64,000 bases of DNA from Ambrosia x helenae. Taxonomy: Eukaryota; Streptophyta; Magnoliopsida; Asterales; Asteraceae. The DNA is taken from positions 29,707,149 to 29,771,148 of the forward strand of contig CM061231.1 in the NCBI GenBank assembly GCA_030844895.1. The letters are read 5' to 3'. Made by a program: the position numbers and the translations under genes. Shown piece after piece: positions 11,301-24,460 of this stretch (positions within the stretch are counted from its first letter, which is position 1; every line of letters starts with the position of its first letter). A model generated the notes under the pieces. The model had not been told where the DNA came from and ran no database searches. It saw only the letters and a list, made by a program, of their open reading frames with translations.

Positions 11301-14300
11301 TTATCCATATCCCAATATTTGATTGAAAAATCATCACCAGCTGCTAAAAACCGGTTTTTTGTTGTATCAAATTGCACAACACCTAAAGATCGTTTGCGGA
11401 AACCAATATACGTTCTTTTTACAGCGCCTTCACTTTCATTCCACTCTACAATGTGTGATTCCCCGTCTTTGCTTGTCCCACATGAAAAAAGCCTGAAATA
11501 ATAGCAAAAATGACAAGAAAAAAGTCAAACTCTAAAAGTCTTAAAAGTTCAAGCTTTATGACTAGCGGAAATGCGTTGGTCAACCTTGTTCCATCGGCAC
11601 TGTATGCCATTGTTGTGCACCACCTACCCGGAGCCTCATAATCAACTCTTGATCCCATGTTATCGTATAACCATGCTTTTATCTTCCCATCAAGAGCCGT
11701 TGAAAATATAAACTGTAAAAAAAAATAGTCTACTTTTAACTATATGCTTGAAATCCTTGAAAAAGATCAATTTTTTTTTTCTTTTTTTTTGCTTTTCCAA
11801 ATTTCCTTTTCATTAAAACAAAATACGAAAGTTACATCAAATTACCTGAATATTCTCTTTATAATGAGGGCATACAGAATATACAGGAGCTTCATGCCCT
11901 TCAAAAGTGTACTTTTTTGCACCAGTTGTTGCATCCCAGACCTGTCGTCAAAATCAAGAAAATCTTGATTTATCGTAATTAGAGATTATCGTTTTCATAT
12001 TGGCCAGAATATGTTATACAGAACCAAACCTTGATGGTTTTGTCATCCCCACAGGTTATCACACATAGTTGTTTGTTTGGATGAGAGAACGCAAGATCAT
12101 TTACTCCACCGACATGAGCATCAATCTATAAACAAAAATAAAAAACGTTATCTACTCATTTTACAATTTTCTGCAAATTTTAACAATCGGCAGAAGGAAA
12201 CCAAGTGTACCTCTACGTTTTGTCTCACATCATCACTTCCATGATATGAATATATTTGCACAATGTGCCTTGAATATGCAACTCCTGTTATATAATAAGA
12301 TATTAAAAGATCGATCGCTTCTTATTTTATCATGCATTAAGTTAGTAGAACCTACCAAACAATGAACCATCTGGACTCCAAATTACACGGTTCACTGAGA
12401 CACCAGGATCTTTCACTAACGCAGCCTGCGTTCATGTAAAACAATTACGAGTCTGATAAGTGATAATGTAATTAATCTATTACAATTAGATCTTTGAGTA
12501 TTCAGCGTTTTCCAAACACCCAAACAGCTGATTATTCCAATTTCAAACGACAGAAGCACATCCAATTGCGCCATTTTGTTACAAATGATTATTGGACTCT
12601 AATAATTCCATGTCATATAATCACTTTTAGAACGCAATGTCAAACACCCTCGTACTATGACAAGTTAGAGATCTTTACGTACCTGAAGAGACACTGAACA
12701 TGCACTAAGATTCCAAACTTTGAAGTTTTTAAGAACTAGTTTTTCTCGTGAACCAACGTCCCACAATCCTATGTCTCCCACATTCGTTCCAACTGATGCA
12801 ACGTTACATATACGCCAAAATTCAGTATCAAAACTTCAAGACATGAAAAAAAACCAAAAAAATAATAATATTTTTTATTAATCACCTAAAAGTAATGTTT
12901 GCTGAATAGGATGAAAGTCCATGCTCATAGGAGATGAACCCTGGTTTAAGGTTCGTGCAACGGTTTTTGGCAAGTCATCAGGTGCATTAAAAGCTTGATT
13001 ATGACCAGAATGCCCCGGGAATGACACTGGCAGCACATTAACCGGCAGATTTGGCTGTTTTTACAGTAGGAAATTCATCAAAATTAAATTTTTATAAGAG
13101 AAATGACGTTACAACTTGCAGAAATTAAATGAAATGAAATTACCTCATCGGTTATCCCCATGATCCTTGTTCGTTTGCTCATATGATCAGAATCTGCAGA
13201 TGGGTAATCCAAAGAAGGATTTGTTGGAGTTCTTGGATGCTTCAAAGCAGCTGCAAATGGATCAAACAGGCCATACGGGTCAATGGGTAAACAAAAAGTG
13301 TTAACGGGTCAATGAGAATGACACAGACGAAATAGATTACCTGAAATAGAGGGACTACCGAGGCCAATCGCACTACCAGAAACCGTTGGATGAGATACAG
13401 CCGGAGGGTTAGACATCCAACCAGCAAGTGGAGTTGGTACAGGCGCCGGTGCAGGTTGAAACGGCTGAGAATCAAAAGAAAATTACAATAACTAGATTAA
13501 AAAAAATAGAGAAAAAAAGGTGACAAATTAGGGCAAATACAGAAATTACAGACCCCATGTGCACCCAAAGGAGGAAAGCCACCGGCTTTCGGTAATGCTC
13601 CAAGAAGTGGATTATTTGCAGGCGATGGAGCTCGTGCACCATTCGGCTGGCCACACGAATGGTCAACAAATAACGTTTTGATATCTGGATTTGGCCTAGG
13701 GTTCTTACAAAGCTGGTGTTGCCAGTTCAAGCTATATGATACAATTACACATACAACTAACATTAACTACCAATGTAAGACATAAAAAACAACGTAAAAT
13801 ATATAACGACAGTTTTAAGGTTTACCTTTGGTTTATAAGAGTCCTTAATCTTGAATTTTTAAGGTTTGGAAACTGTAGTTTGTCACGAAACAACGGATTT
13901 GCTTCGATTAGCTTCTTAAGTTCAACCAACATTATAGTTCGAGCCGATTTAGTATCACCATATTTGGATAACTGTTCATTCTCCCTAAATGTAACAGTCA
14001 AACACACCTTTAACAACTACTAAGAGGATATTACAAATCATAAAACGCTAACGTTTTTCGCGTACCTAAAATTCTCCAAAGTTAATAACTGAGTTATCTC
14101 CTTAAAAAGGTCTTCATTAAATGAAGCAAACACTTTAAGATCTTTTACAAGGATCTCTACAGCCTTGGACCTGTCATGCCTATCAAAGACAAAACACAAT
14201 TATTCAAGAGCTCAAATCAAATATTTCGTTACTAATTCGACAAAAAGGGCTTACTTATCCAATGCTTCGAGATACTTTTGCTTTCTAATCTCGAAAAATA

Positions 14301-14743
14301 TCTTCATCGAATAGCGATTATCGTCCACTTTAGTGAAACCTGAAAGGTACTTCTCAACCTCATCCCAATTTCCATTGTGCACCTCTTCCTCAAAATACTT
14401 CATGTTAAAGTAAAACCCTGATTCTTGTTCAAGCCTAAGATGTACCCATGAAATTAATACTCTTTATAAATTAAAATCCAAGTAAATAATCAAATAAAAT
14501 ATTAATTTTTTTTTTTTGAAAAATGGACCGTTCAATTTCGTATCCACGAAGCAAATTACATAAGGATAGCAGGTAGGCGAGCAACAAACGACCCCTTTCT
14601 GAATACAGAACCCTAATCTACTGAACACATATATTAATTAAAAATAAAAATTAAAAGACTTACTTGTGAACAGTCTCCTTGAATTTTTCTTCATCAAGAA
14701 ACTGCAATATCAAGAACACTAATTCCCTACTTAAAGAAGACAT
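8315..14743 (-). CDS. TPL: TOPLESS-type transcriptional corepressor
   Basis: 25 coding exons: 14743-14664, 14434-14255, 14179-14066, 13984-13826, 13731-13554, 13464-13341, 13250-13144, 13054-12886, 12792-12683, 12425-12356, 12284-12211, 12125-12030, 11941-11846, 11712-11585, 11492-11258, 11166-11002, 10906-10808, 10733-10587, 10417-10307, 10217-10038, 9922-9794, 9644-9549, 9155-8967, 8772-8615 and 8531-8315. All phases close, giving 1136 residues against 1131 for Arabidopsis TPL. The LisH/CTLH TOP domain (about 1-210) begins MSSLSRELVFLILQFLDEEK; this domain binds EAR motifs of Aux/IAA, NINJA and other repressors. Asn176, mutated in tpl-1, is retained. A Pro-rich linker (about 185-290) and two WD40 propellers follow. 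It acts in the nucleus. An Ala run (SAAAAAAAS) in exon 17 is coded by a GCT repeat. Nothing is disrupted. Confidence 0.95.
9222..9366. mobile_element. hAT-type MITE in TOPLESS intron 22
   Basis: A 145-bp element with ends CAGTGGCGGA and TCCGCCCCTG is flanked on both sides by the perfect 8-bp duplication CTCTTAAG (9214-9221 and 9367-9374). No coding capacity. Size, termini and 8-bp duplication fit a non-autonomous hAT element. The termini resemble those of the element at 5968-6139. Confidence 0.85.
10486..10557. repeat. Dispersed repeat fragment in TOPLESS intron 18
   Basis: The stretch with AGATAGCAGGCAGGCGGGCA resembles 14554-14625 and 25484-25565, which share the core AATTACATAAGGATA-CAG-TAGG-GGGCAACAA and a downstream CTTTCTG/ATCTACTGAA block. 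All three are in the same orientation. It is likely the 3' part of one SINE or LINE family. Confidence 0.5.
14508..14630 (-). mobile_element. Short retroposon (SINE or LINE 3' end) in TOPLESS intron 1
   Basis: A T run (a poly-A tail read from the - strand) starts at 14507-14517. The insert is bounded by the 9-bp direct repeat ATATTAATT at 14499-14507 and 14631-14639. The body shares sequence with 10486-10557 and 25484-25565. The size of about 123 bp fits a SINE or severely truncated LINE. Confidence 0.6.
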
Positions 14744-14856
14744 TGCAATCCTTCCCTAAACCAACACAACAATTAATACTCTTACAAAGCAGATCTATAA
14801 AACCCTAAAAGAAAAAAAAATTCTAAAAATGAAATTCATCCAAATAATTTAATTTA

Positions 14857-14898
<42 letters not shown>

Positions 14899-15340
14899 TA
14901 GTAAATTTTTTATTTTTCCAAAAAGAAGCCCAACAAAAAACCAGATCCTCAGAAGCCCGGATCTTTAAATATAAAAAATAACCATAAAATAAAAAGAACC
15001 TATTTTTTCAAGACTGTGTAAGCATGCACCGACAGATATGAACACCAACAAAGTTTTGATTTTTTTTTTTAATAAAGAAAAAAAAAGCAAGCAGCTTTAA
15101 ACTACTGGGAATCTAAGATGCAAAAATAAAGAAAAGGGGTTTACAAATGGGCATCAAAAAGCAAAGTATACCTAGAAATATGGAAGTGGAGAGATAACAA
15201 ATAATAAAATAATAATAATAATAACAAATAAATTAATTAATTAATAAATAAAACTGTTCTTGAAGAAACAGAGTTATAGCTCAAAGAAAACTCACCTTAA
15301 CAAGATTAGTTCAAGAAACAAGAAGCAAAGCAGATAGCTA

Positions 15341-15378
<38 letters not shown>

Positions 15379-15480
15379 AGTCTATATTTATATGTAGGTG
15401 AAGTAGATATGTATATATGTCTCTCTCTTTCTCTCTCTTCACTTTCTCTCTCTACATGTGCGGAGAAAATTAAAAATACG
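14744..15480 (-). promoter_or_regulatory. TOPLESS 5' UTR with probable leader intron
   Basis: On the - strand a good donor (AAG|GTGAGT) lies at 15296/15295 and a good acceptor at 14757-14756, 12 nt before the ATG. This suggests a leader intron of 14756-15295, containing an (AAT)n run at about 14854-14898. The presumed leader exon near 15296-15480 has CT-rich patches and an (AT)n run (15353-15378), common near plant transcription starts. The start site itself is not resolved. Confidence 0.55.
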
Positions 15481-17719
15481 ACATTACTTGCAGAAATGGT
15501 GAATTTTATAGATAGGGGATGATAAGTAAAACTACTTATCAAATAATAAGCAGATTAAAGGATTGATAAGTGAAATGGCTTATAATAAGTACAGTAGTAG
15601 ACAAGCCGGCTATGTTTTGTCTTGGCTCATCGGCTTGGAACCTAGTACCGACAGGTTTCATCGGCTCGGCTAAGAGAGAGAAAAGATAGAGTACTTCTGT
15701 GTGTATAGTGAAGTAAGCATGCTAGCCGTTGATTTGATGTGGGGCCCAGTGTGTCAGATGATCGGACGGTCTGGGATTGATGAAAGGTAGGGATCAGAAA
15801 GTGGGTCCCATTGTTCGTGTTATTATTGTGGGTATGAGTTAAAGAGTTGAGAGTTGAGACCAAGACCGAGAGATTGATGAGATGAGATGAGAAATGAGAA
15901 GATATTAGAATATTATTATTATTATATAAAAATAAAAAAGTAAAGTATCGGCGATATTAATTATATCGTGAGTCACGATTGTATTAAGTTTAGTATAAAA
16001 AGTGGTACCTAAATATCAGGAAAAGTATTTATAGATATGCCCCTAGATCTTGACCTACGTGTCCACTTGTAACCTTTTAAACTTTAAAGATGAACGAGTG
16101 GATTCTCCCGTGTGCAATGCGTCTTGAATTTATTTGGTGGAATAGATAAGGTACAAAGTGTTTTTTAACATGAGAAGTGTAGAAAGTATTCTCAGCTGTT
16201 AATTAAGACTGTAATATGATGGTAATTAACAACCATAATCATATTTTGGTTAATTTGACCAAAGGTAAATTAGGAAAAAGGGCTTAAATCTTTTTCAAAT
16301 CGTAATAACAGAATCAATCGAAACCAAATTTTTCAACGTTTGAAATCGATTAAAACATTATGAATGATTAAACAATCAAAATAACAAAAAAAAAAAAAAA
16401 AATCGATTACATTGAACGAAAACTTAAGGTCAATGTTTGAATCTAAAAATTAGAAAAATAGAGGATTGTGAATAAACGCTCGTAGTAGTTGTCAAATACT
16501 TTCGATTTTGTTTAAAGAAAAAGAATTAAACATAAAAAATAGGTAAAAAAAAAGTTGCAGACGAAGAAGACGAAGTTGCTGATAACAGGGGGTTTTAAAC
16601 GCACATTATATCTGTGTTTAATAGATACCGTGCGTTTAAAGTACATTTGATGAGACAAACCAAAACAAACGCACGTTGTAAATTCATTAAAAAAACATCT
16701 TGTTTCCTCAAACGCACAGTTTTTATTGTGTAAACGCACCTTTAGTCCAGGAGCTTTTGCCTTCTTCTATTGTTTAAACGCATTTTGTTTCCTCAAAACG
16801 CACAGCTTCATTGAAGTTTGTATTGAAACCAAAACTGTTGAGAAAGTATAAGTTGAGCATCGATTCATTCCCAGAACTTGTTCCTTCGATTCCATGTACT
16901 TCAAGATTATAATTTCCAAAGCCATCGATAACAGCAACACCAAACAAGTTTTATTGAGACAATGTATGTTTCATTCCAACAAATTTGTTTCATGACACCT
17001 TCCCTAACACAATTGAACAGTGGGATGTTTGATTCTTGATCATGATTCCCTAACACAGCTGCCATAGGATGTTTGATGATACAACGGGTGCAAAAGTTAC
17101 ATTCAAGGAAGCTACTGGGTCTGTTGTATCATGTTCGATTGAATGAGTGCGTTTTGTTTAAACGCACGTTCGATTGCGTGTGTTTTGTTTAAACGCACCT
17201 TTAGTAAAAAACAGGGTTGCTCCTCTGTTTTGGTATGGATGATTCGTCTGCGTCTTCTTCTTCAGATGATAATGGTGGTATGGTCCTTCACCAGTGACGT
17301 TTTCCAATCACATCTCTGGTACTGGTGACGTTTTCCGATCAATTAAATTGCAATCGGAGGATCGGAGACGACTGAGTTATACACAAAAGACATTACTCTC
17401 GTCCATTATTGTAATCAAATGGGATTGAGTTTATTAACCCTAACCATAGTTTACAGGTGGCATGATTTGGTGGCTTCCTACACTTCCTATGTTAAGACTC
17501 CTTTCTATCGTATACTTTCTCTTATTTGATTTTGGTTTGGTTTTTTCCGGTATTGGTAGTTAGTATAGTTTACGGGTTTAAATTTGAATACAACCTAGTT
17601 TTTAATAAAATTTGTATTGAAATGTAGTTGCTTATTTAGTTTTTCTTAAATAGTTAATGAAGATAAGATATTAGAGAAAATACAAATTAAACGGGTTAAA
17701 CACGTGTATTATTATAGTA
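15481..17719. other. Non-genic; AAACGCAC-rich block
   Basis: 15481-16590 shows no gene. Between 16595 and 17205 the word AAACGCAC or its complement recurs about nine times, for example near 16596, 16638, 16668, 16710, 16732 and 17193, partly as mirror pairs. Coding-like scraps at about 17070-17140 and 17233-17290 (SSASSSSDDNGG in one frame) are broken and unrecognised. It is probably a decayed transposon. Confidence 0.45.
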
Positions 17720-17751
17720 CTAGTGGGGTGCCCGCGCGATGCGGTGGGAAC
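17720..17751 (-). mobile_element. Helitron 3' terminus, - strand
   Basis: Read on the - strand, CCCACCGCATCGCGCGGG is followed by CACCCCACTAG and then T. That is a hairpin plus CTAG end before T, as in Helitrons. The body would extend rightward from here; its 5' end was not identified. Confidence 0.5.
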
Positions 17752-20700
17752 ACAACACTTAAAGGTTGAGTCGAGCTAAGGCTAGCTCGAGTTTGACTTT
17801 CACTTCCTACCGAGTTGGCTTGGGTTGACTCTAATTTAAAATCAAGCTGGAATCTTAAACTCGAGCTCGGCTTGATCTAAAATCGAGTTGGCTTGCTTAA
17901 CTTGATTTGGTTAGACATTGCAACTAATTTATCATGAGGGTTAAACATATAAGTTATTCTTGCCAAAAGACTAAAATTAAATTTTTGCTTAATTAGCCAA
18001 AGGACCATGTATGTATATTACACAATTTATTAACTCTTGTACGGCTTATGCCAACGGACTCTTTCATAGGAAACCGATACCCACCTTTTAATCTCTATTA
18101 ATGTTTTATTTCAAACATAAGTTAATAATTATGTCAAAAACAAATAATGAACTTCGAAGTCTGCATTTTTGTTTAACGAAGAAGAAGTTGAGCCAATCTG
18201 GTTGAATGCCTGTTTATGTTTACCTGAGATCCAAGTCGATGTTTGAATTGTCCCACCCATGTCGTATGTTGACCCAATGTGGGCTGGGTTACCTCTTAGG
18301 CCATCACTTACAATGCAACCACTACATATGCTTATCATAATATATCTAACCAAGTATTTTAGTTTATGAGTTGTAAAAAAAGGATGAAGATTATCAAACA
18401 GTTATAAGCTGTAAGAGTTAACAATTTATGAAAAAATGTAGAGTAATTAGAGGTTATAGTTGGTTTAAACTACGTTAATAAGATATATTAATATTATATA
18501 CAGTAAAACTTGTGGACTTTCTAAGCATTTCTTTATATAAATAAAATATTAATTTTATTTGGTAATCTACACAATGTGTATAGCATTTACATAGAGTTAG
18601 TATTGTCGTGTATTTATTATTGTTGTTTTGTTAACCTAATAACCTGTTCACTTCAATATAATTAGTCTTGCTTTTGTTTTGTTCTCTGTACATGACATGA
18701 CGCAGAGAGCGTATGTAGGAAATTATAGTAACTTTTATTCGTAATAAATGTAATGAATACAAGGAAAGTTAATGCATTTGGTTTTGTAACAATAACATGG
18801 AAGCCATCCGTGTTGTGACGTTCTAGTTCGAATGGATGTGAATTAGATTAGAGATTCAAATTACAACATCAAACTACCACAAACTGTCCTAGATGCTAGA
18901 GTCCATTGTCACCAACATACATGCGAAATCAAACAAACAACGAGCTTAATCATATTACAATACGAGAGTGCTTTTATTTGTGTTAAGTCATTGATATGTG
19001 TCATGATGCACGAATTTTCCATCGTTGTCCACAATTTCCCTTGTAATACACTCTGCTTCACGTCCTGCGTGTTTCTCGTTTAAGCTATCTCAATGAGGAA
19101 CATGAGTTGTTAAAGTTTATCGCAACATGCTACCATTTCATGTATTCTCAATGGTTATTCCTAGCAACCACTATACAAGGTATGTAAACATAAGAACAAA
19201 GATTATAAAGAGAAAGATAAGATGAAAAATGAGAGAGCTCTTTATCAATGAGTTATACCAAATACAATAAACCTATATTTATAAAGATACAACATTAATA
19301 CAAACTTAATGGTATATGGGAGTTAGAATATAAATAGTCACCATAATAAATATGTTTATTACAAAGAAAGATTAATTATATCACAACTCTTTATACTATT
19401 TTTTAAATCAATGAGTTATACCAAATACAATAAGCCTCTATTTATTGAGACATAACATTAATATACAAACTTAATGGTAGGTGAGAGTTAGAATATGTAT
19501 AGTCACCATAATATATATGTTTATAACAAAGAAATATTAATTATATAAACTAAATCGTTTTAGCGGTAGCAAAAAATGCCTCCCTTACTCAAGGTTAGTG
19601 ATAATCTTTACTCCAAGCGAAGATTTAGGAACAAGTGGTAGGTACGATCATAGAAATTTTCATCCCACAAACTTGTCTGGTTGGGATAAATAATGAGTGC
19701 TAAAATCCCTAAGGATAATCTTGAATTCTACCTAGATAACACACAACTCTTTTTACTAATTTAGAAAGAATGTAACTACCTTATATAATATAGATTAATG
19801 GTTTTTTATATATTCTTAGAACTTACTGTTTAATGTAAATACTACATTTGATCTTAATATTTATTAATGTTTTTTTTTGTATTCTCAAAACTTGATATTT
19901 TTTTTTTATTTTATCTGTTTCAATAATCATACAACTCTTAGGTTTCTACGGTTACAAAGCAATGAAAAGAATTAAAGCAATTCAATAATCTTAATTTCAA
20001 GTAATGCAAAATGAATGTGATCATAATGTATATAAAATAATTATTCATTATTCAATTTAATATTTATATGGAAAGACAATTTTGCCCTCTTACTAACTTC
20101 ATTAAGTTGTTGTACCATAAGCATAATATGTAGTATTTACTTAAATTTGGTTGGAATCCTTCTCAAATGCTTTATAATACAGTATAGATAGATATAGATA
20201 TAGATATAGATATTTGCAAAAGAAAACATAGAACTCATGATGATAGAAAAGTACTAAAGAGTCAAGAATCAAAATCAAAAGAATAAAAACATAAAGAGAT
20301 AACACGTATTGAGTCTTATAAACAACAGGTAGCAAAATGCTTGATACGTATAAAAATTGATACTTAAAACAAAAATCACCTCTGCTTTAGAAAATCTTTA
20401 TAAGAGTATAAGGAGATGATGAGACCTTTCGCGTTATCCCCAGTGATCTCGAATCCATCTTTTGCCATTTAGAGACTATTAATCCCACCTGTCAATTATC
20501 ATCAATCACCATAAATCCACGAACTCATTTTTTCCATTAACCCAGTTTTATGGTTAAAAAAACTATTTGACCAACTAAATCAAGATTCCTAAAAAAAATA
20601 CTAATTAACATCACAATGCTTATGTATCAAGCTTCAGTGGAAATAATGTTTGCGTATCAAGCTTTAATAAGATGCCATAGAGAAAAAAAAAAGAAAACAA

Positions 20701-21325
20701 TAAATAAAATGAAATATACGGATAGGAAATAATGTTTGCATACCAAGCTTTAATGAAATGCCATAGTGAAAAAAAAATGATAAATAAAATGAACGATACG
20801 GTAAGAAACCTGTGATGATAGAAGGGTTTTGAGGCGAGAAACCAAAGAATTAGGTTTGGTGCTTTATGTGGTAATTCTTGTTGTTGTTGACTCTACATAG
20901 ATGATATATAGATATATAAGAGGAAGGAGTTACTAATGAATTGATGATAATGATGATGAAAAATTGATGATTATGAGAGGTTGATGATTATAAGGGATTG
21001 AAAGGTCTCACATTTAAGATGCATCATAGGTTGTATTTTGTGTTCTAAAAGTTGGACATGAGGGTAGAATTGGGATAAGATTTTAGGATGTGAGGTAATG
21101 GATTATGCTAAATTTACCATTCTACCCTTCTAAGTGTCTTAAATGTCCATAAAGTTCCAATTATACCCTCATTATATAAGCATAATTCAATTGTACATAT
21201 TGCTTTAAGGAGGAGTGATGACCAACATAGTCATTTTTATTTCTGTACAACTTAAGAAGCAACATGTACAACATTTTTAAGCAATAAATTTAAGGGTATT
21301 ATGGGGATGTTAGTGATAATTAAGA
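17752..21325. other. Non-genic, with a local tandem duplication
   Basis: No supportable gene. A tandem duplication lies at 19245-19407 and 19408-about 19556 (both start TCAATGAGTTATACCAAATA), diverged by small indels. 17760-17900 carries GAGCTCG-type words like the 30239 MITE. A - strand frame at 18129-18353 and the short - strand peptide MAKDGFEITGDNAKGLIIS at about 20413-20470 look exon-like, but I cannot assign them. Confidence 0.45.
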
Positions 21326-22890
21326 CACTTAGGAGGGTAATGTAGAAATTTCACCATCCTCCTCCTTTACAATATCAAAAAAAATTTACATTACTACCCT
21401 TCATTTCTTTACATGCCATCTTGAAACTTACAATGCAAATCAAAGGTTTTAGGAATGAATGATTCATTGATGAAGAGAGCTACAAGATTTCATCCACCAT
21501 AAAATCAAGGACAAGTGAATCATCATGGAAATCAATTCATATTAATTTTCACCATAAGATTTCTTACCTACTACTTTGTTTAGTTATATGAACATTTCCT
21601 CTCAGGTTATTTATCTTTTCACCATAAGATTTCTTATCTTCATTATACCACTTTGTCTTGTTATCTGAATATTCATACTCTCAGGTTAGTTATCACTCAT
21701 TACTTATTGTATAGTTTTTTTGTGCCCAAAAAAGGTATAGTTTCTTAGTAGGTATTAATCAGTGTCTTCTTTATTCTTGCTGGTACTTCTTAAAAAATAG
21801 TTTTTTCATTTTTGAAATGCTGAGGGTAATATTATGTGGATGGTTTATGGTTTATTGGTGATATTGCAGGTCCTGGTTAGCCTGTTAGCCTGTTAGGCAT
21901 AACACAAAGTTCAATTGAATGTCAGCATCAGTAAATAAATAGTTTTGGGGAGCTAATTTGATATTGTGAGGATGTAAGTGCTCATACTTATTGTTGACAG
22001 AAAAGGTATGACCGTATTTGGGTCAATGTTCTTGAACTTGCTTGTGGGTAAGTGGGTTCTTTTGTTTGATTCCTTTCTTAAGCATGGAACTTAATTAGTG
22101 TTTTATCCTTCTTTAAAGATCTAAACTTATGGTACAAATGCTATGCTTGTAGCAATTTTACTTTTACTGTTTACACTAATTTTACATCTTGGATTTACAA
22201 GCATTCAAATCTTTTTATCTTGGATTTGATTAATATGTAATAAGTTATAACAACTTAATCACGGGCTACTCTATCTCTTTCTGGAGACCTAAATTTAATT
22301 TTAAATTTAAGATATTTTTTCATGAAATGATTTTGAAAATTAGCCATTAAAAATCAATAGAATAGTTTGCGATTTGGTACACTTAGGAGGGTTATGTAGA
22401 CATTTCATCATCCTCCTTTACAATATTAAAACAAATTTACATTACCACCCTTCATTTCTTTACATGCCAATTTGAATTTACAATGCAAATCAAAGGTTTT
22501 AGGAGTGAATGATTCATTGATGAAGAGAGCTACAAAATTTCCTCCACCATTAAATCAAGGACAAGTGAATCATCAAGGGAAATCAATTCATATTAATTTT
22601 CACCATAAGATTTCTTACCTACTACTTTGTTTTGTTATATAAACATTTCCTTTCAAGTTATTTATCTTTTCACCATAAGATTTCTTACGTTCATTATACT
22701 ACTTTGTCTTGTTATCTGAATATTTACTCATAGGTTATTTATCACTCATTACTTATTGTATAGTTTTTTTTTTGCCCAAAGAAGGTATAGTTTCTTGGTA
22801 GGTATTAATCAGTGTCTTCTTAATTCTTGTAGGTGCTTCTTAAAAAATAGTTTTTTCATTTTTGAAATGCTGAGGGTAATATTATGTGGA
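21326..22890. repeat. Direct repeat pair of about 0.51 kb
   Basis: 21326-21840 and 22380-22890 are near-identical direct repeats, both running from CACTTAGGAGGG to ATATTATGTGGA. About 540 bp of unrelated sequence separates them. They lack TG...CA ends, so LTRs are not supported. Part of the left end also occurs inverted at about 21110-21145. Confidence 0.75.
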
Positions 22891-23553
22891 TCTAATTGCT
22901 CTTCTTTCACGGATGGCTTTATGATTTAAAAATTGAATGCCCATAAATCATAACTCATCCTTACTATTGATAGGTTTGGCAAAAAGTCTAATATATTTTT
23001 GCATTTTTCTTTTCAAGGCATTTGACCCTCCTGTGGATATGAGCCAAGTTCAGAGTTCATTCGTTAAAATTAGTAGTAGACAACTGCAATGTTTTTTTAT
23101 TGATAATGTTATATTGGCGTCTTCCACTTCATTATTGAAATGCCATGATATAATATCAGCTAAAGAGCGCAAAAAATGGAACCGCCAATCTAAAGAAGAG
23201 AGTGGAGGAGCTAGCAAAGCGTTTAGAAGAGCTTGACAAAGAACAACAGGTAAACACTGGGCTTATGTAGATTGCATTGCTGTATAGTTTTAATAGTTTG
23301 ACATTTGACTAGCTGATAAAGTCAACTGTAATGACATTGGATAGGGTGGTGTTGCTTGAATGTGAATTCGGTAGAGTCGGGTTGAGTCCTACATGTAAGA
23401 TAGAGTCGTGTTGACTCGTATGTCTTAGGTTGAACCTGCTATCTGTACTTTTCTCAGACTTTTAGAAGTGACCAGTTGTCATTAGTCATTACCTTTGTTC
23501 ATCATTCAAGGTTTTATTTTTATTTTTATTTTTAAATTTCATATGGTTAACAG

Positions 23554-24460
23554 CAATGGACCAAAGAAAGCAGATTTCATTTGGACAAGTATATAGGTTG
23601 ATGAGGACACAAGGAGAGCTATAGGGTTGGGTTTTTTTTTTTCCTTTTTTCTTTTTGTAATTTGATTCATATTTTGTATTCCCTCAATGTTGTTTCATAT
23701 CGTTTCAGGTTAGGCTAGCGAACAATATATACACTTTGGATACGAAGAGTTTTTACGAGTATGAGACACACTTCACTGTGATGGTAATCATTTTTCTAAG
23801 CAGTTGTAATACGCCCATTCTATATCAAGTTATATATAAATAATAAGATATCGAACATTGAATCACATGAATACACGAGAGTTTGTTAAAGAATTTGAGC
23901 ATGAACATGAACGTTTGTTTTGTTTTGTTCGCCTTTAATATTACTGGCATTTTGACATTTTTTTGGCACCTGGTTTATATGACGATGATTGATGTTGAGA
24001 TTGTAGTTTTTTTTATACGGCTAAATGTGAGTCTCCCCTAACTCATGGATTTACAAATAATATACCCCTTGCTTGGGTTTGAACCCAAGACCTCCCACTT
24101 AGAGACAAGGGTCTCTATCAATTGCGATTGAATGGCTGGTAATCGATTCAAAGGTCAATGGGATGATCCAGAAGGTTTTTGAGTCAGCAACATTAGTTCA
24201 TCGAGAGAGGCAGGGTCCAACTGCTATGTATGGCGTTGATGTCATGCTTGATAGTTCCTTTAAACCCAAGTTATGGGAGGTCTTTAACTAGAAACTTATT
24301 TTCTTTTAGCACACATGCATACATAGTTTTTTTTATAATAATTTTTTAACTCAATTTTTTTGGTTGGCAATTACAGGTTACTTATTTCCTTGATTACGCT
24401 AGAGCTTGTAAATATGATATGAAAGCTATTATGGGTGGAGGAGAAATCATCAAAGCTTGA
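23554..24460 (+). pseudogene. TTLL12-like (tubulin-tyrosine-ligase-like) 3' fragment
   Basis: Exon-like pieces appear in order: 23554-about 23629 (NGPKKADFIWTSI, then an in-frame TAG at 23594 and VDEDTRRAIG), 23709-23783 (VRLANNIYTL...YETHFTVM), about 23861-23911 (EFVKEFEHEHE), 24154-24279 (AMYGVDVMLDSSF) and 24377-24460 (VTYFLDYARACKYDMKAIMG, then TGA). Splice-like borders remain between most. Together they match the C-terminal TTL domain of plant TTLL12 proteins as I remember it. Upstream exons are missing and there is a stop, so it is broken. A coiled-coil-like scrap (KKRVEELAKRLEELDKEQQ) at about 23190-23250 may belong to it. Retained introns argue for DNA capture rather than retroposition; a Helitron 3' end lies downstream in the same orientation. 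Confidence 0.7.

Noticed and set aside
14463..14743. Alternative TOPLESS start further upstream
   Set aside because: The ATG at 14743 gives the conserved MSSLSRELVFLILQ start, and the DNA just upstream fits a splice acceptor and leader.
21326..22890. LTR pair of a TRIM element
   Set aside because: No TG...CA ends, primer site or target duplication was found.
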